From positions 1,674,001 through 1,738,000 of the forward strand of contig CP119308.1 of NCBI GenBank assembly GCA_029203165.1: a stretch of 64,000 nucleotides of DNA. Direction: 5' to 3'. The notes under the pieces were generated by a model that saw only the letters and a program-made list of their open reading frames with translations, was not told the origin of the DNA and ran no database searches. The position numbers and the translations under genes were made by a program. Below, piece by piece: positions 17,008-25,607 of this stretch (its first letter is position 1; each line of letters opens with the position of its first letter). This stretch comes from Candidatus Microbacterium colombiense (GTDB taxonomy: Bacteria > Actinomycetota > Actinomycetes > Actinomycetales > Microbacteriaceae).

Positions 17008-18771
17008 TCACGGAGCGCAGGTCAGCTTGTCACGTGTCGTCTTGGGAGTCTCGACCATCGGCGTGTGCAGCACCTCGGTGAGGCGCTCGCCCGCCCCGGT
17101 TCCCTGGAACTCGACCGTGATGGTCGTCGATTCTCCCGGGGCAAGCAGTACCTCGTGCTGCACCACGGCGCGGCTGTCGAGTGTGGCCGTCTGCACGCCC
17201 TCCTCAGCGCCGTCCCTGTCGATGTGCGAGGGGGTGGCGCCGTCGGGGCCGTACACCGCGATCAATGTGCGCACGGAGCCGATGGGCACCCCGTACCAGC
17301 CGTTCGCTGTCACGTACGCGGGCAGCGTGGTCGCCGCATCCGCGGGTGCATCGTTCGTCCAGGTGACGCGGACCTGCGTGGTCGCCTCGCCATCGCAGGT
17401 GCCGATCGCCGTCGCGATCGACGCACGGGTGTAGTAGTCCATCTTGCCGCCGGTGCTGTCGTTGACCAGCACGCCGACGTAGGTGCCGTCAGTGGTGTCC
17501 TTCGGGATCGTGCCCCCCAGCGACGACGCGGCCAGAACCTTCTGCTCGTCCTCGTGGGCGCTCCAGATGCGCACGCGCCCCTCGTCGGCTGACTCGGCGA
17601 GGGCACCGATCAATGCCTGAGGGTCGCCACCCGAGAGCGCTGCCCCGAAGAGGCCGCTCGCGGCCTGTGCGAAGACCTCATCCTGTGCACGCGGGTCCGC
17701 GATCTTCGCGTAGATCTCCGAGAGGAGGATGCTGACGATCGTGTCGGGCGTCGCCGTGAAGGGCCCGAACTTCAGGTCGCCCGTCGCCTTCATGAGGTTG
17801 GCGGCGACGAGGGTGTCGACGGCGACGACGCCGTCGATCCGGCCGCCGAAACGGCCTTCCCAGCGCGCCGCGATCGTCGGTCCTGCCTCGCTGAAATCCG
17901 GAATGCTCGTGATGTTCTGCATGTAACGCCCCGGACGGTCCTCGAACAGCGCGGTGGTCGATTCGCTCACGGGCAGGCCGACGTCCAGCGCGGGGAAGTC
18001 CGGCGTCGAGGCCTGTCGCTGCAGGGTGATCCTGCCCCTGTCTGCATGCAACAGAGCGGAGGACCCGATGATCCCGCCGGAGGACCGCAGCTCGGCGTTG
18101 TTCTGCATGGCGAGCACGTAGTTGCGCGGGCCATCGCCGCCCAGCATGGTCGGCAGCAGCACGGCCGCGCCGTGCAGCGCGCCCACGGCGCCCGTGGCCT
18201 GAGTGACCGTGGTGCGCATCTCCCGGACGGCGTCGGCGAGCGGCGGGAGCGTGGCATCCGCGTCGATCTGCTGCGCCCGCACCTGAGCGGAGCTGAGCAC
18301 TGCGCTCGCCTGACCGAGTGGCTTCTCGATCGCCGCGAAGGGTGCGAGATCGATCGATCCGTCGGAGAAGCCGAGTCCGGCGAGGTCGAACTCACCCGCC
18401 ACATCGAGCATCGGCGTGAGGGCCTGCGACGCGACGTCGTCGGCGATCTCCGCCACTTCGCTCACCGCGTGGAAGTTCGGGCCGATCCACGGGATGGCGC
18501 CGAATGCCTGCCAGATCGGGTCCGATGTGAGGCCATGGGCGGATTCGGCGTGATGAGCGATGCTCTCCGCGATCGATTCGGCGCCGTCGAGTTCGCCCGC
18601 TCCGATGGACGACTTCAGCTGGGAGGCGCCCTTCGCGACCTGTTGCAGGTCGTTCACGGCGCCGATGCCGCGAATCGTCACCCACCCGATCGACACGACG
18701 AGAAGCGCCAGGATGATGCCGATGGTCCAGCCGATCCATCGGCGCCGCACAGGAAGTCGACCATCGCTCAT
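17008..18771 (-). CDS. DUF4012 domain-containing protein
   Basis: A 587-residue protein with one N-terminal membrane helix (about residues 12-32, GWTIGIILALLVVSIGWV) after an Arg-rich start, and a long extracytoplasmic region containing DUF4012 (about 175-350), recognisable by YVLAMQNNAELRSSGG followed by IIGSSALLHADRG. DUF4012 proteins are common in actinobacterial exopolysaccharide loci but their biochemical role is not known. The ATG at 18771 is preferred because the long upstream open frame (to 19089) is low-complexity Arg/Pro and lies over the divergent glycosyltransferase gene. It ends 142 bases from the start of the surface-protein gene and may be transcribed with it. Confidence 0.82.
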   Translation of the reverse strand: MSDGRLPVRRRWIGWTIGIILALLVVSIGWVTIRGIGAVNDLQQVAKGASQLKSSIGAGELDGAESIAESIAHHAESAHGLTSDPIWQAFGAIPWIGPNFHAVSEVAEIADDVASQALTPMLDVAGEFDLAGLGFSDGSIDLAPFAAIEKPLGQASAVLSSAQVRAQQIDADATLPPLADAVREMRTTVTQATGAVGALHGAAVLLPTMLGGDGPRNYVLAMQNNAELRSSGGIIGSSALLHADRGRITLQRQASTPDFPALDVGLPVSESTTALFEDRPGRYMQNITSIPDFSEAGPTIAARWEGRFGGRIDGVVAVDTLVAANLMKATGDLKFGPFTATPDTIVSILLSEIYAKIADPRAQDEVFAQAASGLFGAALSGGDPQALIGALAESADEGRVRIWSAHEDEQKVLAASSLGGTIPKDTTDGTYVGVLVNDSTGGKMDYYTRASIATAIGTCDGEATTQVRVTWTNDAPADAATTLPAYVTANGWYGVPIGSVRTLIAVYGPDGATPSHIDRDGAEEGVQTATLDSRAVVQHEVLLAPGESTTITVEFQGTGAGERLTEVLHTPMVETPKTTRDKLTCAP

Positions 18772-18881
18772 CTGAGCATTCAAGCACGAACGCGGATCGC
18801 AGCGATGGACGGATGCTGGGGGAACCCTGATATTCCGCAGGCGCGGCCATGGCGCTCCACGGCTCGGCGGGTGCGCGCCGT

Positions 18882-18887
18882 TAACCT
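18882..18887 (+). promoter_or_regulatory. -10-like TAACCT, leaderless start of the 18894 gene
   Basis: TAACCT, a 6-nt spacer and then ATG at 18894, with no ribosome binding site. Confidence 0.5.
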
Positions 18888-18893
18888 GATCGC

Positions 18894-19967
18894 ATGGGTG
18901 CTCGACTGCGTGTTGTTCTGGATCAACTGGTTCACGTCGTCGACCCCGATCACGCGTCCGCGGCCCTCGATCTGACACGAGGTCTCGTGGCGACCGCACC
19001 CTCCGGATGTTCCGTGGATGCGATCGTCGCGGCGGGTTCCGAGATCCCCGTCGCCGGAGTCGTGGACGTTCGCACTCTCTCGCTCGCACGGCGAGAGCTC
19101 GCCGGCGCCTGGCAACTCGGGCTCACGCCCGGCGTGGGTGGCGGTCTCATCCACGCGCCGAGCCTGATGGCACCGCTCGTACGGCACGACCGGGTGCACG
19201 ACAACGACCAGACGACGGTGACGCTGTGGGACCTGCGCGCCTGGGATTCGCCGGACGCCCTGTCGAAGACGGCAGTGGCCTGGCAACGCGGCATGCTCCG
19301 GCGTGCCGTCAAGCACGCCGACGCCGTGATCGTCCCCTCACACGCGATCGCACGACGGCTGTCGGAGCTCGCGAAGCTGGGCGACCGCATCCGCGTGATC
19401 GCCGGTGCGGCGCCGCACGGCTTCGCCGTGCCGACCGATGCGGCCCAGCGCCGCGCAGCGCTGTCCCTTCCCGCCGAGTACATCGTCCTCACGGGCGACG
19501 CCGCGACCCTCGGCGAGGGGTTCCGCGGCGCCGTGGCGTCGGATCTCGACGCCGTGGTCCTCGATGCGGACGAAGGCACCGAGCCACGACTGGCCGAACT
19601 CGCCTCGAGCGTCGGTCTGCCGGAAAGACGCGCGCATATCCGTGGTGCCCTGTCGCCGGAGGATCGCGCAGCCGTGCTGGCGGGATCCGCGGCGTTCGTC
19701 GCGACGAGTGCGATCGCAGGGTGGCCCTGGCGTGCGCTCGAGGCGATGACACTCGGGCGTCCTGTCGTCGCTGTCGACAGCGGGGCCCACCGAGACGTCC
19801 TCGCGGACGGAGGGCATCTCGTGTCCGAAGCGGACCTCGCGGAGGCCGTCGCCGACGCCGTGGGCGTGGCGGGGGAGCGGCTCGGCGTGCTCTCGGCGGA
19901 TCGGGCGAGGGCATTCTCCTGGGCGAGCTCGGCGGAGCGCGTGTGGGGCCTGCACGCGGATCTCTGA
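18894..19967 (+). CDS. Family 4 (GT-B) glycosyltransferase
   Basis: A 357-residue retaining GT4-type enzyme. Seen are DAVIVPSHAIARRLSEL (about residue 140), an IRVIAGAAPHGF segment ahead of the second Rossmann domain, the loop RAHIRGALSPEDRAAVL (about 247) and the donor-binding stretch WPWRALEAMTLGRPVVAVD (about 281), in which Glu is the usual catalytic or ribose-binding residue. Sugar and acceptor are not predictable. It is divergent from the DUF4012 gene with about 120 bases between, and alone in its transcription unit. Confidence 0.82.
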   Translation: MGARLRVVLDQLVHVVDPDHASAALDLTRGLVATAPSGCSVDAIVAAGSEIPVAGVVDVRTLSLARRELAGAWQLGLTPGVGGGLIHAPSLMAPLVRHDRVHDNDQTTVTLWDLRAWDSPDALSKTAVAWQRGMLRRAVKHADAVIVPSHAIARRLSELAKLGDRIRVIAGAAPHGFAVPTDAAQRRAALSLPAEYIVLTGDAATLGEGFRGAVASDLDAVVLDADEGTEPRLAELASSVGLPERRAHIRGALSPEDRAAVLAGSAAFVATSAIAGWPWRALEAMTLGRPVVAVDSGAHRDVLADGGHLVSEADLAEAVADAVGVAGERLGVLSADRARAFSWASSAERVWGLHADL

Positions 19968-20078
19968 CCTCCTGAGAGAGCGCCGCCGAACAGCTGGGAG
20001 CAGCCTGCGCATCAGGCCGACACGCCGTGTGTCTGTCGCCGAAATACCGCAACAGTGGCATCATCCTGCAACTTCCGT

Positions 20079-20084
20079 CACACT
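20079..20084 (+). promoter_or_regulatory. -10-like CACACT before the LGFP gene
   Basis: CACACT, 6-nt spacer, ATG at 20091. It is weaker than the TAGACT sites, but the spacing is the same and no SD is present. Confidence 0.35.
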
Positions 20085-20090
20085 GTTCAC

Positions 20091-23000
20091 ATGTCTCGAC
20101 GTGCCCCACGCTCTCGAAACACCCTGCGGATCCCCCAGATCCTCACCTGTTTCCTCGCTGTCTCCGCTGTCCTTCTCAGCACCGTGCTCCCGGCCGGCGC
20201 CGCTTCGGCGTCCGTTCCCGCCACCGCGGGTGCGCCAACGGTGTCGTCCGTCGCGCAGTCCCGCGACGTGAAGACCACGCTCGTCGGGTTCACTCCGGGG
20301 AACATCATCAGCGACGCCGTGTTCACCAACAAGAGCACGATGACCGAGGCGCAGATCCAGTCGTTCTTCACCAGCAAGGTCGCGAAGTGCCAGACGGGAT
20401 ACGTCTGTCTCAAGGACTTCAAGATCACTTCGGTGACTCGGCAGGCAGATGCCTACTGCAACGGCTACACGGGTGCAGCGAACGAGTCTGCCGCACGAAT
20501 CATCTACCGTGTGGCGCAGTCCTGCGACATCAATCCCCGCGTGCTGATCGTGATGCTCCAGAAGGAGCAGGGCCTGGTCACGCACACATGGCCGAGCGGC
20601 TGGCGCTACAACATCGCCCTGGGGCAGGGGTGCCCCGACACCGCGGCGTGCGACCCGAACTACGTGGGCTTCTTCCATCAGATCTACGGCGCAGCGCGCC
20701 AGATGCAGATCTACATGGAGGGCAAGTGGTTCCAGTGGTATGCGCCGGGGAAGACCTGGAACATCCTCTACAACCCGAACTCCGCCTGCGGTTCCGCTCC
20801 GGTGTACGTCGCGAACGCAGCGACCGCAGCGCTCTACTACTACACGCCGTACCAGCCCAATGCTGCCGCGCTGAAGGCCGGTTACGGCGAGGGCAACAGC
20901 TGTTCTGCGTACGGTAATCGCAACTTCTACAACTACTTCACGGAGTGGTTCGGTTCGACGCAGACCGCCGTCGACCCGCTCGGCACGATCAAGAATCAGT
21001 ATGCGGCCCTCGGTGGCGCATCCGGTGTGCTGGGAGCGGCCGGTGCGGCACCCTCTTGCTCGGCATCCACCGCGCGCTGCACCTGGACGTATACCAAGGG
21101 TGTGATCACCTGGACGCGCGCTCTCGGGGCGATCACCGTCTACGGCGATGTCTTCACCGCATACTCCGCACAGGGCGGGCTCGGCGGAAAGCTCGGATAT
21201 CCATCCGGCACCCCGAAGGCGATCACGGACCCGAACGGCAACGGGATCAGCCAGTCGTTCGACAAGGGCTGGATCCACTCCTCGGCTCGGGGAACCTTCG
21301 CGTCGACCTCCGCCGTCATGACGGCGTACAGCGCCGCTGGTTGGTTGCGCGGTGATCTCGGCTGGCCGACGAGCACCGAGGCGTGCGCGTCCGGTCTGTG
21401 CATGCAGACCTTCGCGGGTGGAGCGATTCGATACACCTCCGGTCAGGCCGCTTATGTGGTGCCGCCCGTGGATGACGCCAAGATCAAAGCCGTGTACTCC
21501 GCGCAGGGCGGCACCTCGGGCAGCCTCGGCTATCCCGTGACAGCAGCACAAGCCATCGTGGACCCGAACGGGGACGGCCTCGCACAGCGCTTCGATGGAG
21601 GGTGGATCCACTCATCGGCGGCGGGGACCTTCAGTTCATCGACAACGATCATGACGGCGTACAGCAAGGTCGGCTGGGTGCGCGGAGCGTTCGGGTGGCC
21701 GATCGGAGCAGAGTCCTGCACCGGGAACACCTGCTCGCAGCCGTTCCAACGAGGTGTCCTTCAGTACGTGAAGGGCGGGGCCGCCGGCCCAGCCGCCGAG
21801 GTGACCAACACAGCCATCAAGGCCGCCTATCAGGCCGCGGGCGGCGCGACCGGCGTCCTGGGCTATCCGCTGCAGCCGGCCAAGTGGGTGACCGACCCCA
21901 ACGGGAACGGCTACGTCCAGCAGTTCGGCGGCGGATGGATCCATTCCGGAACGCGCGGCACGTTCGTGACCTCATCACAGATCATGGCGCTGTACTCCGC
22001 GGCCGGGTGGGTTCGAGGCTCTCTCGGGTGGCCGATCGGAGCCGAGAAGTGCACGGATCTCGGTTGCTCGCAGACGTTCGCCAAGGGCACGCTCACCGCG
22101 GCGACAGCAGGCTCGGACGGCACCGGATTGACGGCGGCGATTCGCACCCTGCACCAGAGCATCGGAGGAGTGTCGGGCTGGATCGGCGCTCCCACGATGG
22201 CGGTCCAGCATGTCTCGGACCCCCAGGGCAATGGCGATGCGCAACGCTTCGCGAACGGCTGGATCCACTCGTCGACGAAGGGCACCTTCGCGACATCGAC
22301 ACGCATCATGACGGCGTACAGCAGCGTGGGCTGGGTTCGAGGAGTGCTCGGGTGGCCGATCGCGGCTGAGACGACGGTCACTGATCCGAACGGGAACGGG
22401 CTCGTGCAGCAGTTCGCAGGCGGCTGGATCCACTCGTCAGAGGCCGGCACCTTCGCCTCTTCGACCAAGGTGATGACGGCGTACAGCGCGGCCGGCTGGT
22501 TGCGAGGAGCCCTCGGGTGGCCGACAGGAGCGGAAACCGCGATCGTCGACAAGAACGGCAACGGCGTGGCGCAGAAGTTCGATGGTGGCTGGGTGCACTC
22601 CTCAGTGAGCGGTGCGTTCGCGTCATCGTCGACGATCATGAAGGCTTACAGCGCGGCCGGGTGGTTGCGCGGACCCTTGGGATGGCCGACCAGCGCGGAG
22701 ACCTGCGACGCGGGATCCTGTGCTCAGGCCTTCACCGGTGGTGCGATCCGGTATCAGACCGGCGCTGCTGCAGTCGTCTACCTCACGAACCAGAATGCCG
22801 CGATCCAGAAGGCCTACCAGGCCGCAGGCGGCGCAGCAGGACCTCTGGGCAAGGCGTCAGGGGCTGTGCAGGCCGTCACCGATCCCAACGGCAACGGTGT
22901 CGCACAGAAGTTCGACGGCGGATGGATCCATTCGTCGGCAGCGGGGACCTTCTCGTCCTCCACCTCCGTCATGAATGTGTACAGCGACAACGGGTGGTTG

Positions 23001-23426
23001 CGGGGCGCCTTCGGCTGGCCCGTGGGCGCCGAGACATGCGCGGGAGGTACGTGCATGCAGGCTTTCGCCGGGGGCACCATCCGCGTCACCGGCACGAAGG
23101 GCGAAGCCTTCCTCACCACGTCGAACGCGGACATCTCACGGATCTACACCTCACTGGGCGGCGCGAAGGGCAGCCTCGGCCATGCCGCATCCACGGTGCA
23201 GACCGTCGTGGATCCCAACGGCAACGGGTTCGGTCAGTCGTTCACCGGCGGATGGATTCACTCGTCCGCGCGAGGGACGTTCGCGTCGTCTTCGGCGATG
23301 ATGAAGCTCTACAGCGCACGCGGCTGGATCCGCGGCGACCTCGGGTGGCCCACCAGCGCGGAGACCTGCACGGCCACGACGTGCACGCAGACCTTCGCGA
23401 ACGGGACGCTGTCGTACACCAAGTAG
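20091..23426 (+). CDS. Large secreted LGFP-repeat protein with lysozyme-like N-terminal domain
   Basis: An 1,111-residue exported protein. A twin-Arg-containing basic start and hydrophobic core (about residues 20-40) form a signal peptide. Residues about 65-285 form a Cys-rich domain with INPRVLIVMLQKEQGLVT, which looks like the helix bearing the catalytic Glu of lysozyme/SLT-type folds; enzymatic activity is inferred only. From about 300 to the end are LGFP-type repeats: GW[IV]HS occurs eight times and GW-x-RG-x-[LF]GWP eight times, with [D/K]-x-NGNG-x-x-Q-x-F before each. LGFP repeats are associated with wall attachment in actinobacteria. The ATG at 20091 is chosen over an upstream GTG (20055) because the signal peptide begins there. 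Genes for legionaminic acid follow at once. Confidence 0.88.
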   Translation: MSRRAPRSRNTLRIPQILTCFLAVSAVLLSTVLPAGAASASVPATAGAPTVSSVAQSRDVKTTLVGFTPGNIISDAVFTNKSTMTEAQIQSFFTSKVAKCQTGYVCLKDFKITSVTRQADAYCNGYTGAANESAARIIYRVAQSCDINPRVLIVMLQKEQGLVTHTWPSGWRYNIALGQGCPDTAACDPNYVGFFHQIYGAARQMQIYMEGKWFQWYAPGKTWNILYNPNSACGSAPVYVANAATAALYYYTPYQPNAAALKAGYGEGNSCSAYGNRNFYNYFTEWFGSTQTAVDPLGTIKNQYAALGGASGVLGAAGAAPSCSASTARCTWTYTKGVITWTRALGAITVYGDVFTAYSAQGGLGGKLGYPSGTPKAITDPNGNGISQSFDKGWIHSSARGTFASTSAVMTAYSAAGWLRGDLGWPTSTEACASGLCMQTFAGGAIRYTSGQAAYVVPPVDDAKIKAVYSAQGGTSGSLGYPVTAAQAIVDPNGDGLAQRFDGGWIHSSAAGTFSSSTTIMTAYSKVGWVRGAFGWPIGAESCTGNTCSQPFQRGVLQYVKGGAAGPAAEVTNTAIKAAYQAAGGATGVLGYPLQPAKWVTDPNGNGYVQQFGGGWIHSGTRGTFVTSSQIMALYSAAGWVRGSLGWPIGAEKCTDLGCSQTFAKGTLTAATAGSDGTGLTAAIRTLHQSIGGVSGWIGAPTMAVQHVSDPQGNGDAQRFANGWIHSSTKGTFATSTRIMTAYSSVGWVRGVLGWPIAAETTVTDPNGNGLVQQFAGGWIHSSEAGTFASSTKVMTAYSAAGWLRGALGWPTGAETAIVDKNGNGVAQKFDGGWVHSSVSGAFASSSTIMKAYSAAGWLRGPLGWPTSAETCDAGSCAQAFTGGAIRYQTGAAAVVYLTNQNAAIQKAYQAAGGAAGPLGKASGAVQAVTDPNGNGVAQKFDGGWIHSSAAGTFSSSTSVMNVYSDNGWLRGAFGWPVGAETCAGGTCMQAFAGGTIRVTGTKGEAFLTTSNADISRIYTSLGGAKGSLGHAASTVQTVVDPNGNGFGQSFTGGWIHSSARGTFASSSAMMKLYSARGWIRGDLGWPTSAETCTATTCTQTFANGTLSYTK
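21120..23400 (+). repeat. Eight-copy degenerate coding repeat (LGFP units)
   Basis: DNA copies of the unit encoding NGNG...GWIHSS...GTF...AYS..GW.RG.LGWP recur across this span. Some units are about 160 bases (22,200-22,700), others about 320 because a second half-unit is included. Divergence between copies shows an old expansion rather than a recent tandem duplication. Confidence 0.75.
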
Positions 23427-23445
23427 GGGCGATGTGGTGCTCGGA

Positions 23446-23451
23446 TAGACT
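23446..23451 (+). promoter_or_regulatory. -10-like TAGACT, leaderless start of the legionaminic acid operon
   Basis: TAGACT, 6-nt spacer, ATG at 23458. It is the only promoter-like element seen before the seven tightly packed genes to 30233. Confidence 0.55.
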
Positions 23452-23457
23452 GAGTGC

Positions 23458-24453
23458 ATGAAGGTACTGCTCACAGGAGCTGACGGATTCATCGGATCGC
23501 ACCTCGCGGAGCAGCTCGTCAGAGACGGTCATGATGTCCGAGCGCTCGTGCTCTACAACTCGTTCGACACACGCGGATGGCTGGACGGCGTCGATCCGGA
23601 GATCGCGTCGCAGATCGAGTTCCTGCCGGGTGACGTGCGCGACCCGGCATTGATGATGTCGGCCGTCGCAGACCGCGACGCGGTTCTGCATCTGGCGGCC
23701 CTGATCGCCATTCCGTATTCGTACGCGGCTCCCGACCTCTACGTGCAGACGAACATCCAGGGCACGCTCAACCTCCTGAACGCGGCGCGTGCCGCGGGCA
23801 TCGACAGATTCATCCACACGTCGACCAGCGAGGTGTATGGAACGGCGCGCTACGTGCCGATGGATGAGGGCCACCCGCTGCAAGGCCAGTCCCCGTACTC
23901 GGCGTCGAAGATCGCGGCCGACCAGATGGTGAACTCCTACCATGCGTCGTTCGGCCTCCCCACGGTGACGATCCGCCCGTTCAACACCTTCGGCCCCCGG
24001 CAGTCTGCCCGCGCGGTGATCCCGACGATCATCAGTCAACTCGCCGCGGGCAAGCGTGAGATCCAACTCGGTGCGGTCACTCCGACGCGCGACTTCACCT
24101 TCGTTCCCGACACCGTGTCCGGATTCACCGCCGCGCTCACGAGCACAGCCGGCGTCGGTGAGGTCATCAACCTCGGAGCAGGCTTCGAGGTGTCGATCGG
24201 ACAGACGTTCGATCTCATCGCGGAGGTCATGGGCGTCGATGCGACAGCGACCGAGGACCCGGCGCGACTGCGCCCTGCGAACTCTGAGGTCGAGCGGCTG
24301 TTCTCCGACAACTCCAAGGCGCGGGATGTCCTCGGGTGGGCTCCGCGCTACGACGGCGTCGACGGTTTCCGCGAGGGACTGCGCGCCACGGCGGAGTGGT
24401 TCACGGAGCCCGCGAATCTTGCCAGATACCGCACAGACGCCTACATCGTATGA
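23458..24453 (+). CDS. NAD-dependent sugar-nucleotide 4,6-dehydratase (LegB-like)
   Basis: A 331-residue extended SDR enzyme. The NAD motif TGADGFIGSHLAEQL (residues 6-20) and the catalytic STSEVYG and YSASK are clear. In legionaminic acid synthesis LegB removes water from GDP-N-acetylglucosamine to give the 4-keto-6-deoxy sugar used by LegC. RPFNTFGPRQSARAVIPTII (about 178-197) is typical of this LegB/GDP-mannose-dehydratase-like group. Family membership alone would not fix the substrate; the six following genes do. It starts leaderless at 23458, and its stop overlaps the next ATG (ATGA). Confidence 0.85.
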   Translation: MKVLLTGADGFIGSHLAEQLVRDGHDVRALVLYNSFDTRGWLDGVDPEIASQIEFLPGDVRDPALMMSAVADRDAVLHLAALIAIPYSYAAPDLYVQTNIQGTLNLLNAARAAGIDRFIHTSTSEVYGTARYVPMDEGHPLQGQSPYSASKIAADQMVNSYHASFGLPTVTIRPFNTFGPRQSARAVIPTIISQLAAGKREIQLGAVTPTRDFTFVPDTVSGFTAALTSTAGVGEVINLGAGFEVSIGQTFDLIAEVMGVDATATEDPARLRPANSEVERLFSDNSKARDVLGWAPRYDGVDGFREGLRATAEWFTEPANLARYRTDAYIV

Positions 24454-25607
24454 TCGGCGCGGAAGGCTTCGTTCGGGCGATCCGCGAGGTGGTCGGAGAT
24501 GAACCGTTCGTCGGACTCCACATCCCGGACATCACCGATATCGAGAAGCAACGGGTGAACGAGTGCCTGGACTCGACGTTCGTGTCGAGCGTCGGCAGCT
24601 TCGTCGGGGAGTTCGAGCAGTCGATCGCCGGCTTCACCGGCTCGGCGCACGGTATCGCGGTGTCCAACGGGACCTCTGCGCTCCAGGTGGCTCTAGAACT
24701 CGCCGGGGTCGCCGCAGGAGACGACGTCATCATCCCGACGCTGTCGTTCATCGCCACGGCGAACGCGGTGTCGCACGCCGGTGCCCGACCGTATTTCGTC
24801 GACAGCGACAGCGAGACCCTCGGACTGTCGGTGGAGGCTGTCGAGGAAGTGCTCAAGGCGGCTCGATCGACGCCAGACGGCCTCGTCAACGGCGCGACCG
24901 GGCGGCGCATCGGTGCAATCGTCCCGATGCACACGCTCGGCCACCCGATGCGCATCGGCGAGCTCGTCGAGCTCGCCGATGAATACGGGGTCCCTGTCGT
25001 CGAAGATGCCGCAGAGTCTCTCGGCAGTCGAGTCGGTGATGTGCACACCGGAACATTCGGGAAGCTGGGAATCATCAGCTTCAACGGGAACAAGATCCTG
25101 ACCACCGGTGGTGGTGGAATGATCCTCACCGGGGATGACGAACTCGCGAGGCGCGCGCGACACCTCACCACGACGGCCAAAAGACCGCACCGCTGGGAGT
25201 TCGAGCACGACGAGGTCGCTTACAACTTCCGCATGCCGAATCTCAACGCGGCGCTCGGTGTCGCGCAACTCGAACGCCTGCCCGAGTTCCTGGCTGCGAA
25301 ACGACGCCTTGCGAAGAGTTACGCCCGGGTGTTCGATGCGATGCCGGGGGTGACATTCCTGGCCGAACCCGCGGGAACCGTGAGCAACTATTGGCTCTGC
25401 GCCGTGCGCGTCGACGGCGGTATCGATCGTCGCGACGAGTTCCTCGAGGCGACCAACGACGCCGGGCTCCAATGCCGCCCCTTCTGGAACCTCCTGCACC
25501 GGCAGACCCCGTACCGCCACCTGCCGCACGCGCCGACGCCCGTCGCGGAGTCGCTGCATGCGAGCGTCGTCTGCATCCCGAGCTCTCCCGCATTGGCGGC
25601 AGCGTGA
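24450..25607 (+). CDS. LegC-family PLP aminotransferase
   Basis: A 385-residue DegT/DnrJ/EryC1 fold-type I aminotransferase. It would place an amino group on C4 of the keto sugar made by the preceding enzyme, using glutamate. The N-terminal VGDEPFVGLHIPDITDIEKQ has the extended start of LegC-type enzymes. Other segments: GSFVGEFEQSIAGFTGS, VSNGTSALQVAL, PVVEDAAESLGS (the Asp contacts PLP) and SFNGNKILTTGGGG containing the Schiff-base lysine. C-terminal residues RPFWNLLHRQTPYRHLP are also family-typical. Overlaps of 4 nt at both ends show tight operon coupling. Confidence 0.88.
   Translation: MIGAEGFVRAIREVVGDEPFVGLHIPDITDIEKQRVNECLDSTFVSSVGSFVGEFEQSIAGFTGSAHGIAVSNGTSALQVALELAGVAAGDDVIIPTLSFIATANAVSHAGARPYFVDSDSETLGLSVEAVEEVLKAARSTPDGLVNGATGRRIGAIVPMHTLGHPMRIGELVELADEYGVPVVEDAAESLGSRVGDVHTGTFGKLGIISFNGNKILTTGGGGMILTGDDELARRARHLTTTAKRPHRWEFEHDEVAYNFRMPNLNAALGVAQLERLPEFLAAKRRLAKSYARVFDAMPGVTFLAEPAGTVSNYWLCAVRVDGGIDRRDEFLEATNDAGLQCRPFWNLLHRQTPYRHLPHAPTPVAESLHASVVCIPSSPALAAA

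Noticed and set aside
18772..19089. A longer N-terminus for the DUF4012 protein.
   Set aside because: The extra 106 codons are Arg/Pro-rich, overlap the divergent GT gene, and come before a natural start directly followed by a membrane anchor.
20055..20090. GTG at 20055 as the start of the LGFP-repeat protein.
   Set aside because: The signal peptide basic region begins at the ATG at 20091, and the leaderless-type hexamer spacing also fits that codon.
21120..23400. CRISPR or non-coding tandem array in the repeat-rich region.
   Set aside because: Repeats are long, degenerate and in one continuous reading frame encoding LGFP units; there are no short identical repeats with unique spacers.
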